From assembly GCA_041940525.1 (NCBI GenBank), contig JBGTSB010000006.1:1-64000 (forward strand): a stretch of 64,000 nt of DNA, in the 5' to 3' direction. This document shows positions 16,238-24,655 of this stretch, in pieces; the stretch's first letter is position 1; each line of letters begins with the position of its first letter. The stretch comes from JAKAXS01 sp041940525. GTDB taxonomy: Bacteria; Pseudomonadota; Alphaproteobacteria; Rhizobiales; Hyphomicrobiaceae. A program made the position numbers and the translations under genes. The notes under the pieces are model-generated. The model worked only from the letters and a program-made list of their open reading frames with translations. It was not told where the DNA came from and searched no databases.

Positions 16238-17212
16238 GTGAATAGAACGATCATTTCGACCATTCTGTCCGGGCTGTTGCTGGCTGCCGTGCCGTCCGCC
16301 GCACTGGCCAGAACGGCTTTCGTGACCAATGAAAAAGATAACACCATGACCGTCATCGACATGGAGTCCTTGAAGGTCATCGAAACCGTAAAAGTCGGAC
16401 AACGCCCGCGTGGCATTATCCTAACTAAGGACAACAAGTGGATCTTGATCTGCGCCAGCGATGACAATCGCGTCGAAGTCTACGATGCCAAGACGTACAA
16501 GAAGGTCAAAATCCTGCCGTCGGGGCCCGACCCGGAGCTGTTCGTGCTGCATCCGGATGGCAACCCGCTCTACATTGCCAACGAAGACGATAACATCGTA
16601 ACCGTCGTCGACATCCAGAGCGGCAAGGTTCTCGCAGAGGTGCCTGTCGGTGTGGAACCAGAAGGAATGGGTGCGAGCCCGGATGGCAAGTACATCGTCA
16701 ACACGTCGGAAACGACGAACATGGCGCACTTCATCGACACCAAGACCAATCAGACCGTTGAGAATATCCTCGTCGACAGCCGCCCGCGCGTTGCGGAATT
16801 TACCGCCGATGGCAAGCATGTCTGGGTGAGCGCCGAGATTGGCGGCACGGTTTCGGTGATTGATCCCGCCGCCAAGAAGATCATCCACAAAATCACGTTC
16901 GAAATCCCGGGCGTCAGCAAGGATGCGATCCAACCGGTCGGCGTTCGCATCACGAAGGATGGTTCAAAGGCTTTCGTGGCACTTGGCCCCGCCAACCGCG
17001 TCGCTGTCATTGACGGCAAGACTTTTGAGGTTGAGAAGTACTTGCTCGTTGGTCAACGCGTCTGGAACCTCGGCTTTACTCCGGACGAGAAAATGCTCGT
17101 TACGACGAACGGCACGTCGAACGATGTTTCCGTCATTGACGTTGAAAAGCTGAAAGTCGTGAAATCCATCCCAACCGGCCGCTATCCTTGGGGCGTCGCC
17201 ATCGCGCCATAG
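16238..17212 (+). CDS. PQQ-associated YVTN beta-propeller protein (ABC system component)
   Basis: A 324-residue exported protein. GTG at 16238 has AAGGAG seven bases upstream and gives a clean signal peptide ending SAALA; the longer frame from 16157 overlaps the previous gene and lacks one. The mature part is about seven YVTN-type blades, each with a D--SV-VID----V--I--G--P-G- pattern, e.g. NTMTVIDMESLKVIETVKVG and SNDVSVIDVEKLKVV. This family accompanies the ABC set of quinoprotein systems; its direct role (scaffold, metal or protein binding) is not known. Periplasmic. Confidence 0.87.
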   Translation: MNRTIISTILSGLLLAAVPSAALARTAFVTNEKDNTMTVIDMESLKVIETVKVGQRPRGIILTKDNKWILICASDDNRVEVYDAKTYKKVKILPSGPDPELFVLHPDGNPLYIANEDDNIVTVVDIQSGKVLAEVPVGVEPEGMGASPDGKYIVNTSETTNMAHFIDTKTNQTVENILVDSRPRVAEFTADGKHVWVSAEIGGTVSVIDPAAKKIIHKITFEIPGVSKDAIQPVGVRITKDGSKAFVALGPANRVAVIDGKTFEVEKYLLVGQRVWNLGFTPDEKMLVTTNGTSNDVSVIDVEKLKVVKSIPTGRYPWGVAIAP

Positions 17213-17230
17213 GAAGGCCTGACTATTCAA

Positions 17231-18013
17231 ATGAACGAGCAATCCGTGCTGCAGCAAGCCACAGAAGCTGAAACGCAAACACTCGTTGTCAAAGGGGTTA
17301 GTCACCGCTTTGACAACTATCTCGCCCTCGACAACGTGTCTTTGACCGTGCCGCGCGGGTCCTTCGTGGTGCTTCTGGGGTTGAACGGCGCGGGCAAGTC
17401 CACGCTGTTTTCACTCATCACCCGGCTATACGACAACGTTAGCGGTGAGATCCGCATCCTTGGGCACGACGTGCGACGCAAGCCTACGGCGGCCTTGCAG
17501 CGGCTCGGTGTTGTTTTCCAAAGTCGCACGCTGGATCAGGATCTCTCGCTGCGCCAGAACCTGATGTATCATGCGGCGCTTCACGGCATTCCACGCTCGG
17601 AAGCAAAGAAGCGTTGCAAAGAGGCTCTTGAGCGTGTTGGTCTCGCCGACCGCGAAGATGAGAAGGTTCGCAACCTGTCCGGCGGCCAGGCACGGCGCGT
17701 GGAGATTGCCCGCTCGCTTCTGCACCGTCCGGGTTGCCTGCTGCTCGACGAACCGACGGTCGGCCTGGATATTGGCTCGCGGGAAAGTGTTGTCTCGATC
17801 GTGCGCAAGCTTGTCGCGGAACAGAACCTTGGCGTGCTTTGGGCCACGCACTTGATCGACGAAATCGCCGCTACCGACCAAATCGTGGTTCTGCATCGCG
17901 GCCGTATCCTATTCACCGGTTCCGTGCCGGAATTTCTTCAGGAGACCGGTCAAGAGACTGTGCGAGACGCCTTCCGCACGATTACCAATACGCGGATTGG
18001 AGACGACGCATGA
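17231..18013 (+). CDS. ABC transporter ATP-binding protein, PQQ-dependent alcohol dehydrogenase system
   Basis: A 260-residue ABC ATPase of the ABC-2 class: Walker A GLNGAGKST, Q-loop VVFQSRTLDQDLSLRQNL, signature NLSGGQARRVEIARSL, Walker B CLLLDEPTVGLD, switch His ATHLIDE. Type and neighbours match the PQQ-system ATPase family (LutE/PedA1-like, by family and context). The ATG stands 18 bases after the beta-propeller gene, and the stop overlaps the permease start by four bases. ABC-2 architecture is usually associated with export, yet genetic evidence in relatives points to lanthanide-dependent growth; direction of transport is unresolved. Confidence 0.9.
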   Translation: MNEQSVLQQATEAETQTLVVKGVSHRFDNYLALDNVSLTVPRGSFVVLLGLNGAGKSTLFSLITRLYDNVSGEIRILGHDVRRKPTAALQRLGVVFQSRTLDQDLSLRQNLMYHAALHGIPRSEAKKRCKEALERVGLADREDEKVRNLSGGQARRVEIARSLLHRPGCLLLDEPTVGLDIGSRESVVSIVRKLVAEQNLGVLWATHLIDEIAATDQIVVLHRGRILFTGSVPEFLQETGQETVRDAFRTITNTRIGDDA

Positions 18014-19011
18014 CCACAGCAGCTATGCCAGCTCCAGACCTGGCGGAAAAAAACCGTTTGACGGTTGGGGGCTATCTCACTTGCCTTGCCGGTATTGTTT
18101 GGCGAGAGATGATGCGCTTCTTGCATCAGCGCGAACGGTTCTTTTCCGCGCTCGTTCGCCCGCTGATCTGGCTGTTCATTTTTGCCGCCGGCTTCCGTCA
18201 GGTTCTCGGCGTCTCGATCATTCCCCCCTACACGACCTACGTCCTCTACGAGACGTTCGTGATGCCGGGACTGGTTGGTATGATTTTGCTCTTCAACGCG
18301 ATGCAGTCATCATTGTCTATGGTCTATGACCGTGAGACCGGAGCGATGCGAACGCTGCTCGTCAGTCCGTTCCCGCGTTCGTTCTTGCTTCTGTCCAAAT
18401 TGCTTGGCGGCGTCTCCGTCGCGCTTCTACAGGCGTATGTGTTTTTGATGATCGCGCGTCTTTGGGAAGCCTGGACCTGGAGCAGCCAGGATTCGATCCT
18501 TGAAAATCTGGCGACGACTGCCGATCAGTTCGTCGTCGTGGATCCCCACCTCACCGGGTATTTAACCGTGTTGCCGGCGCTTATCTTATCAGGCCTTATG
18601 CTCGGATCACTGGCACTGTTTATTTCGTCGGTCATCAAGCAGCTTGAGAACTTCGCCGGTGTCATGAACTTCGTGATCTTCCCGATGTTCTTTGCTTCGT
18701 CGGCGCTGTATCCATTGTGGCGCATTAAAGAGTCGAGCACGCTTCTGTTCGAGATTTGCCGGCTCAATCCCTTTACGCATGCTGTCGAGCTCATCAGGTT
18801 TGGGCTTTACGGCCAGATCGGTCCGCCCGTCGAGCAGGCGTCACAAGCAGCTGCGAGCGGATGGAGCTTTGCCGTCGTGAACGGCATTGACCTTACACAT
18901 CTTTATGTTGTCGTCGGTTGCACCATCGTGTTTCTTGGTGCCGCCGTATATGCCTACAACCCTTCGAAAGGCCTGATTGGCCGCCGCGGCGGCGCAGGCG
19001 CAGGAGCTTAG
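18010..19011 (+). CDS. ABC-2 type permease, PQQ-dependent alcohol dehydrogenase system (LutF/PedC-like)
   Basis: A 333-residue inner-membrane protein with about six helices of the ABC-2 permease family. Seen: RFFSALVRPLIWLFIFAAGFRQ, YETFVMPGLVGMILLFNAMQSS, DRETGAMRTLLVSPFPRSFLL (the conserved cytoplasmic ABC-2 signature region), and a later FPMFFASSALYPLW. The ATG overlaps the ATPase stop (ATGA). The gene starts at 18010 although the frame is open from 17734, which lies inside the ATPase gene. It should form the membrane part of the complex with the ATPase at 17231..18013. Confidence 0.9.
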   Translation: MTTAAMPAPDLAEKNRLTVGGYLTCLAGIVWREMMRFLHQRERFFSALVRPLIWLFIFAAGFRQVLGVSIIPPYTTYVLYETFVMPGLVGMILLFNAMQSSLSMVYDRETGAMRTLLVSPFPRSFLLLSKLLGGVSVALLQAYVFLMIARLWEAWTWSSQDSILENLATTADQFVVVDPHLTGYLTVLPALILSGLMLGSLALFISSVIKQLENFAGVMNFVIFPMFFASSALYPLWRIKESSTLLFEICRLNPFTHAVELIRFGLYGQIGPPVEQASQAAASGWSFAVVNGIDLTHLYVVVGCTIVFLGAAVYAYNPSKGLIGRRGGAGAGA

Positions 19012-19015
19012 AAAA

Positions 19016-19777
19016 ATGCAAGCAAGGCTCTCAAAAACAGTTAGCCAAAAATCATTCTGGCTGGTTCTGCCAGCTGCGTGTTTCATCGCGACGGGCGTGG
19101 CCAACGCCGGCGGCGCGACGAACCCTGGCGCAGCCTCGCCACCGCCAGCACCAGGACAATCTGCAGCGCCTGGCAATCCGGGAGGTGGCGATCCAGCCGC
19201 CGCAGCGGCCAGCGTTGCGCGATCAAAGATCGCCTGGCCCTGCGTTCAAAAGAAGGTCGCCAAGATTGATGCCGCGGCCGTATGGGATGGTCCACCGGTA
19301 AAGGATCTGCGAGGCTGGGGCGGCGACTCTAAGATGGCGGCCCTCGTTACTCAGGCGGTGAGCCGCCGCACGCCCGTGGAAGACGTGCAAAAACAAATTG
19401 AAGAATGGGCCAACACCGTGCCCAAGGAAGAGCGGGACGAGAAGTTGACGCTGTTATTCGCCGGGATTTTGAATACCGCAAATCTGCAGCGTTCATCTGT
19501 GGTGAGCGGTATTGAGCGTTATCAGAAGCGCCAGATCAAAAACGCGGAAGAGATTGAACGCCAGGGCGCCGAGCTCGCCAAACTAGAAGACGCGGCACCG
19601 CGTGATCTGACCCAGCCCACACCGGAACTGGATAAGGCTCGCGAAAAGTACGATTGGTTCACGCGAGTTTTCCAAGAGCGCCAGGCCAACATTCCGATCG
19701 CGTGCGAACTTCCAGTGATCATCGAGCAGCGGGTCTTTGCTCTGTCACGTGCCATTCGCGCTCAGATGGACAGCTAA
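19016..19777 (+). CDS. Exported protein of unknown function in the quinoprotein ABC operon
   Basis: A 253-residue protein with a signal peptide ending near GVANA (residue 32), a low-complexity Gly/Pro/Ala linker (about residues 33-65), then a conserved-looking domain starting SKIAWPCVQKKVAKIDAAAVWDGPPV and a long helical C-terminal half. Two or three Cys residues (WPCVQ, PIACELP) could form a disulfide. Its start lies five bases after the permease stop with CAGGAG just before, so it belongs to the operon. Unnamed exported proteins are also part of lut clusters elsewhere. A strong terminator follows. Confidence 0.65.
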   Translation: MQARLSKTVSQKSFWLVLPAACFIATGVANAGGATNPGAASPPPAPGQSAAPGNPGGGDPAAAAASVARSKIAWPCVQKKVAKIDAAAVWDGPPVKDLRGWGGDSKMAALVTQAVSRRTPVEDVQKQIEEWANTVPKEERDEKLTLLFAGILNTANLQRSSVVSGIERYQKRQIKNAEEIERQGAELAKLEDAAPRDLTQPTPELDKAREKYDWFTRVFQERQANIPIACELPVIIEQRVFALSRAIRAQMDS

Positions 19778-19800
19778 CGCTCATCATTTGTACGACGTCG

Positions 19801-19838
19801 AAAGAGCCGCTGACTTACCCGGTCAGCAGCTCTTTTTG
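19801..19838. terminator. Bidirectional intrinsic terminator between convergent operons
   Basis: AAAGAGC at 19801..19807 and GCTGAC at 19809..19814 pair with GTCAGC at 19822..19827 and GCTCTTT at 19829..19835, leaving one C-A mismatch and a seven-base loop. The plus strand ends in a run of five T, and the minus strand shows T runs too, so it can stop both the ABC operon and the minus-strand CxxxCW gene. Confidence 0.85.
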
Positions 19839-19850
19839 TTTATGGGATCC

Positions 19851-20480
19851 TCATTGCTTTTTGGGATCGGGCCCGCTGGCGATCGCTTCGACATCGTTGC
19901 CAGCTTCAATCCAGCCGTCGGTGCCGTCGGGATACCAGGCGATATTGTCGTAGCCCCAGCTTAGAGCGCGCTTCGCCGCGTTCCACGACATCCAGCAGTC
20001 GCGCAAACAGAAGAACACCAGAGTTTTTGACGGGTGTTCGGCACGGAGCTTCTCCAGCCATCCCTTAAAGTAGGTGGTCATGTCATCCGTCAAGGCTCCG
20101 TAGCCGACGTTCGGCAACCACAACCCTTTGGCGATCGTGTCGCGCTTCGGGTCGATCCAGAGCGTACCTTCCGGCAACTTTGGTTTTGGTGATTTTGGGA
20201 ACACGTCGATGAAGATCGCGCTGTTATCTTCCCATAAATTCTCGGCCGTGATCGTATCGATGACTGTGGCGCCCTTTAGCGTGGTAGGCACGGGCTTGCG
20301 ATAGTCGTCCATGCGGTAGCCACCGGGTTCAGCCGGGGGCTTGCCGTCCGCCTGCGCTGGCGGCGGGGTATTGAGCTGTTGGATCTCGCCTGCGTCCTGC
20401 GCTTCTTCGGCCAGCGCGTCTGGCACTGTTACGGTGCATAAGACTGGAGCCATCAGAAAACAAAAAACGGCCAGTCTCAT
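19851..20480 (-). CDS. PQQ-dependent catabolism-associated CxxxCW motif protein (rhodanese-like, exported)
   Basis: A 209-residue exported protein. ATG 20480 yields the signal peptide MRLAVFCFLMAPVLC...ALA; upstream starts would bury it behind some 30 residues. The mature part contains VIDTITAENLWEDNSAIFIDVFP and VFFCLRDCWMSWNAAKRALSWGY, then WYPDGTDGW. The Cys pair at about residues 158 and 162 followed by Trp and the helix after it mimic a rhodanese active-site loop. The family is named for its Cys-Cys-Trp motif and occurs with PQQ dehydrogenases; a thiol-redox or heme/cofactor maturation role is a guess. It is last in the xoxF-xoxG-xoxJ transcript direction. Confidence 0.85.
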   Translation of the reverse strand: MRLAVFCFLMAPVLCTVTVPDALAEEAQDAGEIQQLNTPPPAQADGKPPAEPGGYRMDDYRKPVPTTLKGATVIDTITAENLWEDNSAIFIDVFPKSPKPKLPEGTLWIDPKRDTIAKGLWLPNVGYGALTDDMTTYFKGWLEKLRAEHPSKTLVFFCLRDCWMSWNAAKRALSWGYDNIAWYPDGTDGWIEAGNDVEAIASGPDPKKQ

Positions 20481-20581
20481 AATTTGAGCTGGCCGCGAAA
20501 CAGGGAAATAACAATTAAACGTATCAGTCATGCCATTCAGACAAGCCGAATGGGACTGATCGATCAGCCCCATTCCAACTT

Positions 20582-21535
20582 TTAAGGAGTTGCCGGAGGC
20601 GGGGCTGGACGCGCCGCCGTCGCGGAAGATTGTTTGCTCTTATCAGGATTGGGCTGAGGAACGTTGTCCGCGTTCTGCGTCGGCGGAACGTAGTCCATAC
20701 GTGCCTTAGTAATCTGATTATCTTGCTCGTCGAGGATCGGCACGTTGTAGTCCAACAGAACCTGGTCGATGTCGCCCTGACGCTTGGCGATCACGTCGTT
20801 GAGCTTACGCTTCCAAATCGCGTCCGACTGGCGAACGCCCATGGTGATGCGGAACGTCGTGCGAGCAGTCTGATCTTTGATGAGAGGGACGACCGTCAAC
20901 TCTTCACCGCCGCGTTTGGCGTAATATCCCGCGAGTGGCCCCCAAAGGACGGCCGCATCTATTTCGCCCTTGCGGATGCCTTCCATCATCTCCTCGGCTG
21001 GAGACTCATAGCGCCGGTCTACAAACAGACGGTAAGGCCTGGCTTTGTCCATCAGGCCCGCGCGCGCAACTAGGTCACCGGACGGAGCACCGATTTGGAT
21101 ACCTACGCTCTTACCCTTCATCTTGGGATCGGAAAGCGACTTCACGCCATCCATTCCTGTGCCCGGCTTGAACACAAGTGCGTATGTCGAGCGGTAATAG
21201 TGGTTGGTGTTTAGAACGAGTTCTTCGCCCTGCACCGTGCCCACGATTAAGTCGCAACGTTTGGCGACAAGCGTGTTGCGCACAAAACCGCGCGACTGCG
21301 GCAGGAAGCGATAATCAACGGGGAGACCCAGTTCATCACCGATGATTTCAGCGATCTTGTTTTCAAAACCCTCTTCCTTGAGGTTTGAAAACGGCATGTT
21401 TGCAGGGTCTGAGCAAACGCGCAGCACCCTGCGATTGACGAGATCGGCCAAGTTGCCTTCGGCAGCCAGAGCGGTGCCGATACCGCTCCAGCTGGCCGCA
21501 ACCAGAGCCATCAACGCCGTGATGGTCTTCTGCAT
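20582..21535 (-). CDS. xoxJ: XoxJ, periplasmic binding-protein-like partner of the XoxF system
   Basis: A 317-residue exported protein; signal peptide ends near GTALAAEG (residue 25). It begins LVNRRVLRVCSDPANMPFSN, the typical start of MxaJ/XoxJ and related quinoprotein-associated binding proteins, followed by DYRFLPQSRGFVRNTL, RCDLIVGTVQGEE and AAVLWGPLAGYYAKRG. XoxJ is thought to assist XoxF activation or assembly; the ligand is unknown. A Pro/Ala/Thr-rich tail of about 35 residues follows the domain. It lies 32 bases after xoxG, so the order xoxF-xoxG-xoxJ is the standard one. Confidence 0.9.
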   Translation of the reverse strand: MQKTITALMALVAASWSGIGTALAAEGNLADLVNRRVLRVCSDPANMPFSNLKEEGFENKIAEIIGDELGLPVDYRFLPQSRGFVRNTLVAKRCDLIVGTVQGEELVLNTNHYYRSTYALVFKPGTGMDGVKSLSDPKMKGKSVGIQIGAPSGDLVARAGLMDKARPYRLFVDRRYESPAEEMMEGIRKGEIDAAVLWGPLAGYYAKRGGEELTVVPLIKDQTARTTFRITMGVRQSDAIWKRKLNDVIAKRQGDIDQVLLDYNVPILDEQDNQITKARMDYVPPTQNADNVPQPNPDKSKQSSATAARPAPPPATP

Positions 21536-21567
21536 AGCTAGTTCCTAAGGCTGAGGAATGCCGAGCC

Positions 21568-22200
21568 TTAAAGGCCCAGACACTCTTTTTCGAATTCGCG
21601 CGTAGCGTCCACCTTGCGTACGTGCTTTTTGACCGGTGAACGTCCACGGCCAATGGCGCCATCCGCGCGTGCTTTCAAGTACGTCCACAGGTCATCTACG
21701 AAGCACATGACGTTTGGATTTGTCGCGAACGCCGGCATCAACCGGCCCTGGCCTTCACGGCCGCTTGCAATGACCTGCTGGAAGTCAGCGTAAGACATCG
21801 TTTCTAGGGATTCCGCGAGGGCCGGAGCGAAGCTGGAGCCCATGCCGCTCGGGCCGTGGCAAACGTGGCATTCTGAGTGGTAGCGCTTAAAGCCTTCGTA
21901 GGTGGCCCAATCTGTCGTGCCGTCCTCTGAAATGCGGTAGGTTGGCTCGCCTGTTTCTTCAATGCGCCAGCGGGTTTCGTCCCAAACTGCGCCGTCAGCG
22001 TGGCTCTTACCTTCCTGCTTCGTCGGATCGACCTTGTTGCCTTCGGTGTCTTTCTTGCGGTTGTTGGAACCGGCAGTTTGGGCGACCTGAAATTCGCCGT
22101 TCGTTACCGTCGTTGTTGCCGTATCGGCAGAATGAGCAGCCATGGCTGGCACCATCAAACCCAAACCGAGAGCGGCAATAGTGAGAGAAGACCTAATCAC
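21568..22200 (-). CDS. xoxG: XoxG, c-type cytochrome electron acceptor of XoxF
   Basis: A 210-residue exported cytochrome c with one heme site, CHVCH at about residues 111-115. The signal peptide ends near AAHSADT. Between residues 30 and 90 there is a hydrophilic region rich in Lys, Asp and Gly, then DWATYEGFKRYHSECHVCHGPSG, and RLMPAFATNPNVMCFVDDLW carrying a likely axial Met. XoxG accepts electrons from XoxF in the periplasm and passes them to downstream cytochromes. The gene is 192 bases downstream of xoxF with a terminator-like hairpin in between, so xoxG may be expressed below xoxF. Confidence 0.92.
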   Translation of the reverse strand: MIRSSLTIAALGLGLMVPAMAAHSADTATTTVTNGEFQVAQTAGSNNRKKDTEGNKVDPTKQEGKSHADGAVWDETRWRIEETGEPTYRISEDGTTDWATYEGFKRYHSECHVCHGPSGMGSSFAPALAESLETMSYADFQQVIASGREGQGRLMPAFATNPNVMCFVDDLWTYLKARADGAIGRGRSPVKKHVRKVDATREFEKECLGL

Positions 22201-22342
22201 GCGTTTCCCCTGTGTTTCCTTGCTAGAAGCTATGCGGACCTTGCTAGCCCGTTATCTGGTTGGTCCTTGAACGAACCTTACCCATAATATACGCCGGTTC
22301 CAGCGGAATTACAGGTTACAGTTTAGATATTTTCAAACGAAA

Positions 22343-22369
22343 GACCGGCGCGGAGGTTCCGCGCCGGTC
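22343..22369 (-). terminator. GC-rich hairpin downstream of xoxF (terminator or attenuator)
   Basis: GACCGGCGCGG at 22343..22353 pairs perfectly with CCGCGCCGGTC at 22359..22369 around a five-base loop. Read on the minus strand it is followed by TTTCGTTTG, a modest T-rich tail. Lying between xoxF and xoxG it would end most xoxF transcripts while letting some proceed into xoxG and xoxJ. Confidence 0.75.
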
Positions 22370-22392
22370 CAGTTTAGTGTGTATCGCAGCTA

Positions 22393-24234
22393 TTATGGCA
22401 GCGAGTAGACTGACAGAACGCCGCCGAGAGCCGTGTAGGACTTCAGGCCAGCGTAACCGCCCACAGCACCAAGACCAGCTTCCGGATCTTCGAGGCCAGC
22501 TGCCAAGCCGATGCCGGCCCAGCCGCCAACGCCTGAGAAGACGCCGAGGTACTGCTTGCCACCGTGCTCATAGGTAAACACGTTACCGATGATGCCCGAC
22601 GGATTCTTGTGCTTGAAGAGCAGCTTCGTGATGTCCTTCTGATCGACGCACTTGAGGTAGCCCTCGAGCGTGCCGTAGCAAGCGATGCCGCCAGCCGTCG
22701 TCAGAACACCAGACCAGACAGAGAACTGTTCCGGAACAGAAGCAACGATCTTACCGGTGGTTGCGTCCCACGCGATGAAGTTGCCCATGCCGTCATGGTT
22801 CGTCTTGTCAGGCTCAGCCTTAGAAGCTGGGTACATGCTCAAGGTCGCGCCAACGTAGGCCTGACCAGCAACGTACTTAGCTGCCTGGGGCTCATAGTCC
22901 ATGCAGACGTGGTTCGTCGGCACATAGAAGAGACCCGTATCCGGCGAGTAAGAAGCCGGCTGCTGGTCCTTCGTACCCAGAGCTGCTGGGCAGATGCCTT
23001 CAGAGTTCACGTCCTGGCCATTGAGGAAGGTCGAGTACTTGTCGACAACGGTCGGACGACCGTAGTTCGGCTTCGACTTATCCATTTCAACGCCAGAGGT
23101 CCAGTTCACAACCGGGTCATACTTTTCAGCGACCAGGAGTTCGCCCGTCTTACGATTCAGCGTGTATGCCAAGCCGTTACGGTCGAAGTGAACGAGAGCA
23201 GGAACAGTTTTGCCATCAATCTTGAGATCAGCAAGGATCATCTCGTTGATGCCGTCATAGTCCCACTCGTCGAACGGGGTCATCTGGTAAGCCCAAGCTG
23301 CAACGCCCGTGTCGGGGTTACGAGCGAAGATCGACATCGTCCACTTCTGGTCGATGCGCTTACCATCTGGTCCAGCGCGCTGAACCGGGTTCCAGGTCGA
23401 TGGGTTGCCGGAGCCGTAGTAGAACAGGTTGGCTTCAGCGTCGTAAGAGTACCAGCCCCACGTAGAGCCGCCACCGATCTTCCACTGGTCGCCCGTCCAG
23501 GTCTTCAACGAAGAATCCTTGCCGACCGGCTTGCCGAGAGACATCGTCTTCTCAGGGTCGAACAGGATGGCATCGTCAGGACCAGAAGAGTAGGCGCGCC
23601 ACTTCTTCTTGCCGGTGTTGAGGTCGTAGCCCGTTACGTGGCAAGGAACGCCGAATTCAGCGCCCGAGATACCAACGATAACGGTGTCCTTGACAACAAG
23701 AACCGTGCTCGTGCCGGTTTCACCCTTCTTCGGGTCACCGTTCACGACTTTCCAAACTTCTTCACCGGTCTTGGCGTCGAGAGCGACCAGCGTCGTGTCT
23801 GCCTGATGCAAGAAGATCTTGCCTTCTGCATACTGCACACCGCGGTTAACGTTGTCGCAGCAGAGAACGCCCTGAACCGTCGGGTCCTGCTTTGGCTCGT
23901 ACTTCCAGACGATCTTGTTTTCGTCTGCAAGGTTCAAAGCGAACACGTTGTTCGGGAATGCCGTGTGAAGATACATCATGTCGCCGATCACGAGGGGCGA
24001 GCCTTCGTGTCCGCGAAGAACGCCAGTCGAGAACGACCAAGCGACCTTCATGCTTCCAACGTTCGACGTGTTGATCTGGTCAAGCTTCGAGTAACGATGG
24101 TTTGCATAGTTACCGGCCTGCTTAGCCCAGTTCTTTGGATCTGCTGTGTTCTTCATAACGTCAGCATTCGCCCAAACCGGCGAAGCCATCGCTACGGAAC
24201 CAAGCAGTCCGCACGCGATTGCACTTTTGCGCAT
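22393..24234 (-). CDS. xoxF: XoxF, lanthanide-dependent PQQ methanol dehydrogenase
   Basis: Periplasmic quinoprotein oxidising methanol. The 613-residue precursor has a signal peptide ending VWANADV (about residue 23), eight W-motif propeller blades, the vicinal disulfide GVLCCDN at 125-126, and metal-site residues Glu193 (GAEFG), Asn277 (GSGNPS) and Asp325 (DEWDYDG). The extra Asp at 327, two after the catalytic Asp, is the accepted mark of lanthanide-type XoxF; calcium-type MxaF has Ala there. Overall wording matches the XoxF5 clade common in alphaproteobacteria (by eye). GGAGGA precedes the ATG at 24234. No mxaF is in the window. Confidence 0.97.
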   Translation of the reverse strand: MRKSAIACGLLGSVAMASPVWANADVMKNTADPKNWAKQAGNYANHRYSKLDQINTSNVGSMKVAWSFSTGVLRGHEGSPLVIGDMMYLHTAFPNNVFALNLADENKIVWKYEPKQDPTVQGVLCCDNVNRGVQYAEGKIFLHQADTTLVALDAKTGEEVWKVVNGDPKKGETGTSTVLVVKDTVIVGISGAEFGVPCHVTGYDLNTGKKKWRAYSSGPDDAILFDPEKTMSLGKPVGKDSSLKTWTGDQWKIGGGSTWGWYSYDAEANLFYYGSGNPSTWNPVQRAGPDGKRIDQKWTMSIFARNPDTGVAAWAYQMTPFDEWDYDGINEMILADLKIDGKTVPALVHFDRNGLAYTLNRKTGELLVAEKYDPVVNWTSGVEMDKSKPNYGRPTVVDKYSTFLNGQDVNSEGICPAALGTKDQQPASYSPDTGLFYVPTNHVCMDYEPQAAKYVAGQAYVGATLSMYPASKAEPDKTNHDGMGNFIAWDATTGKIVASVPEQFSVWSGVLTTAGGIACYGTLEGYLKCVDQKDITKLLFKHKNPSGIIGNVFTYEHGGKQYLGVFSGVGGWAGIGLAAGLEDPEAGLGAVGGYAGLKSYTALGGVLSVYSLP

Positions 24235-24655
24235 TGCGCTTCCTCCATTAAATCTTGCCACGCTTGCAAGCGGCAGCGGTGAACGATTGCTTGCACAGCG
24301 CACGGCTGGGCCGGAAATTCCTTCCTTGTACCCAGACGGTCTTCAGTCAAAATGCCGTGATACTGATTGACCAAAGCCCAACGCTACCGTGGCGGCATCT
24401 AGACACTTTTTCGTGAGTGCCGCAAGACTTAGCGTGATCGGAAATGTGACGAAACAAATATGCGACAGCTGCGCTGACTTAAATTTTGACCGCAGACACT
24501 GGCATTTTTGCAGCGCAACCAGAATTGCTGCGGAGCACGTAAAGTTTTTGGTGCGCTCCCGCTGCAATTTGGCATTTGACTTGGTCCTGGATATGGAGAT
24601 ACTGCTTGCCCCTCACCCAGCTAACTTTGCATAAAAACACATCTAAGGATGCACA
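24235..24655. promoter_or_regulatory. Divergent upstream region of xoxF and the metallohydrolase gene
   Basis: A 421-base region between two outward-reading genes. It is AT-richer than its neighbours, mainly from 24400 to 24640, and should hold the xoxF promoter. I could not pick out convincing -35/-10 pairs or operators by eye. An open frame at 24389..24634 has no family match and is probably chance. Confidence 0.5.

Noticed and set aside
22564..24282. A very long open frame (572 codons) on the plus strand antisense to xoxF
   Set aside because: It is a mirror of the strongly biased codon use of xoxF; the minus-strand product is unmistakable and the plus-strand peptide matches no family.
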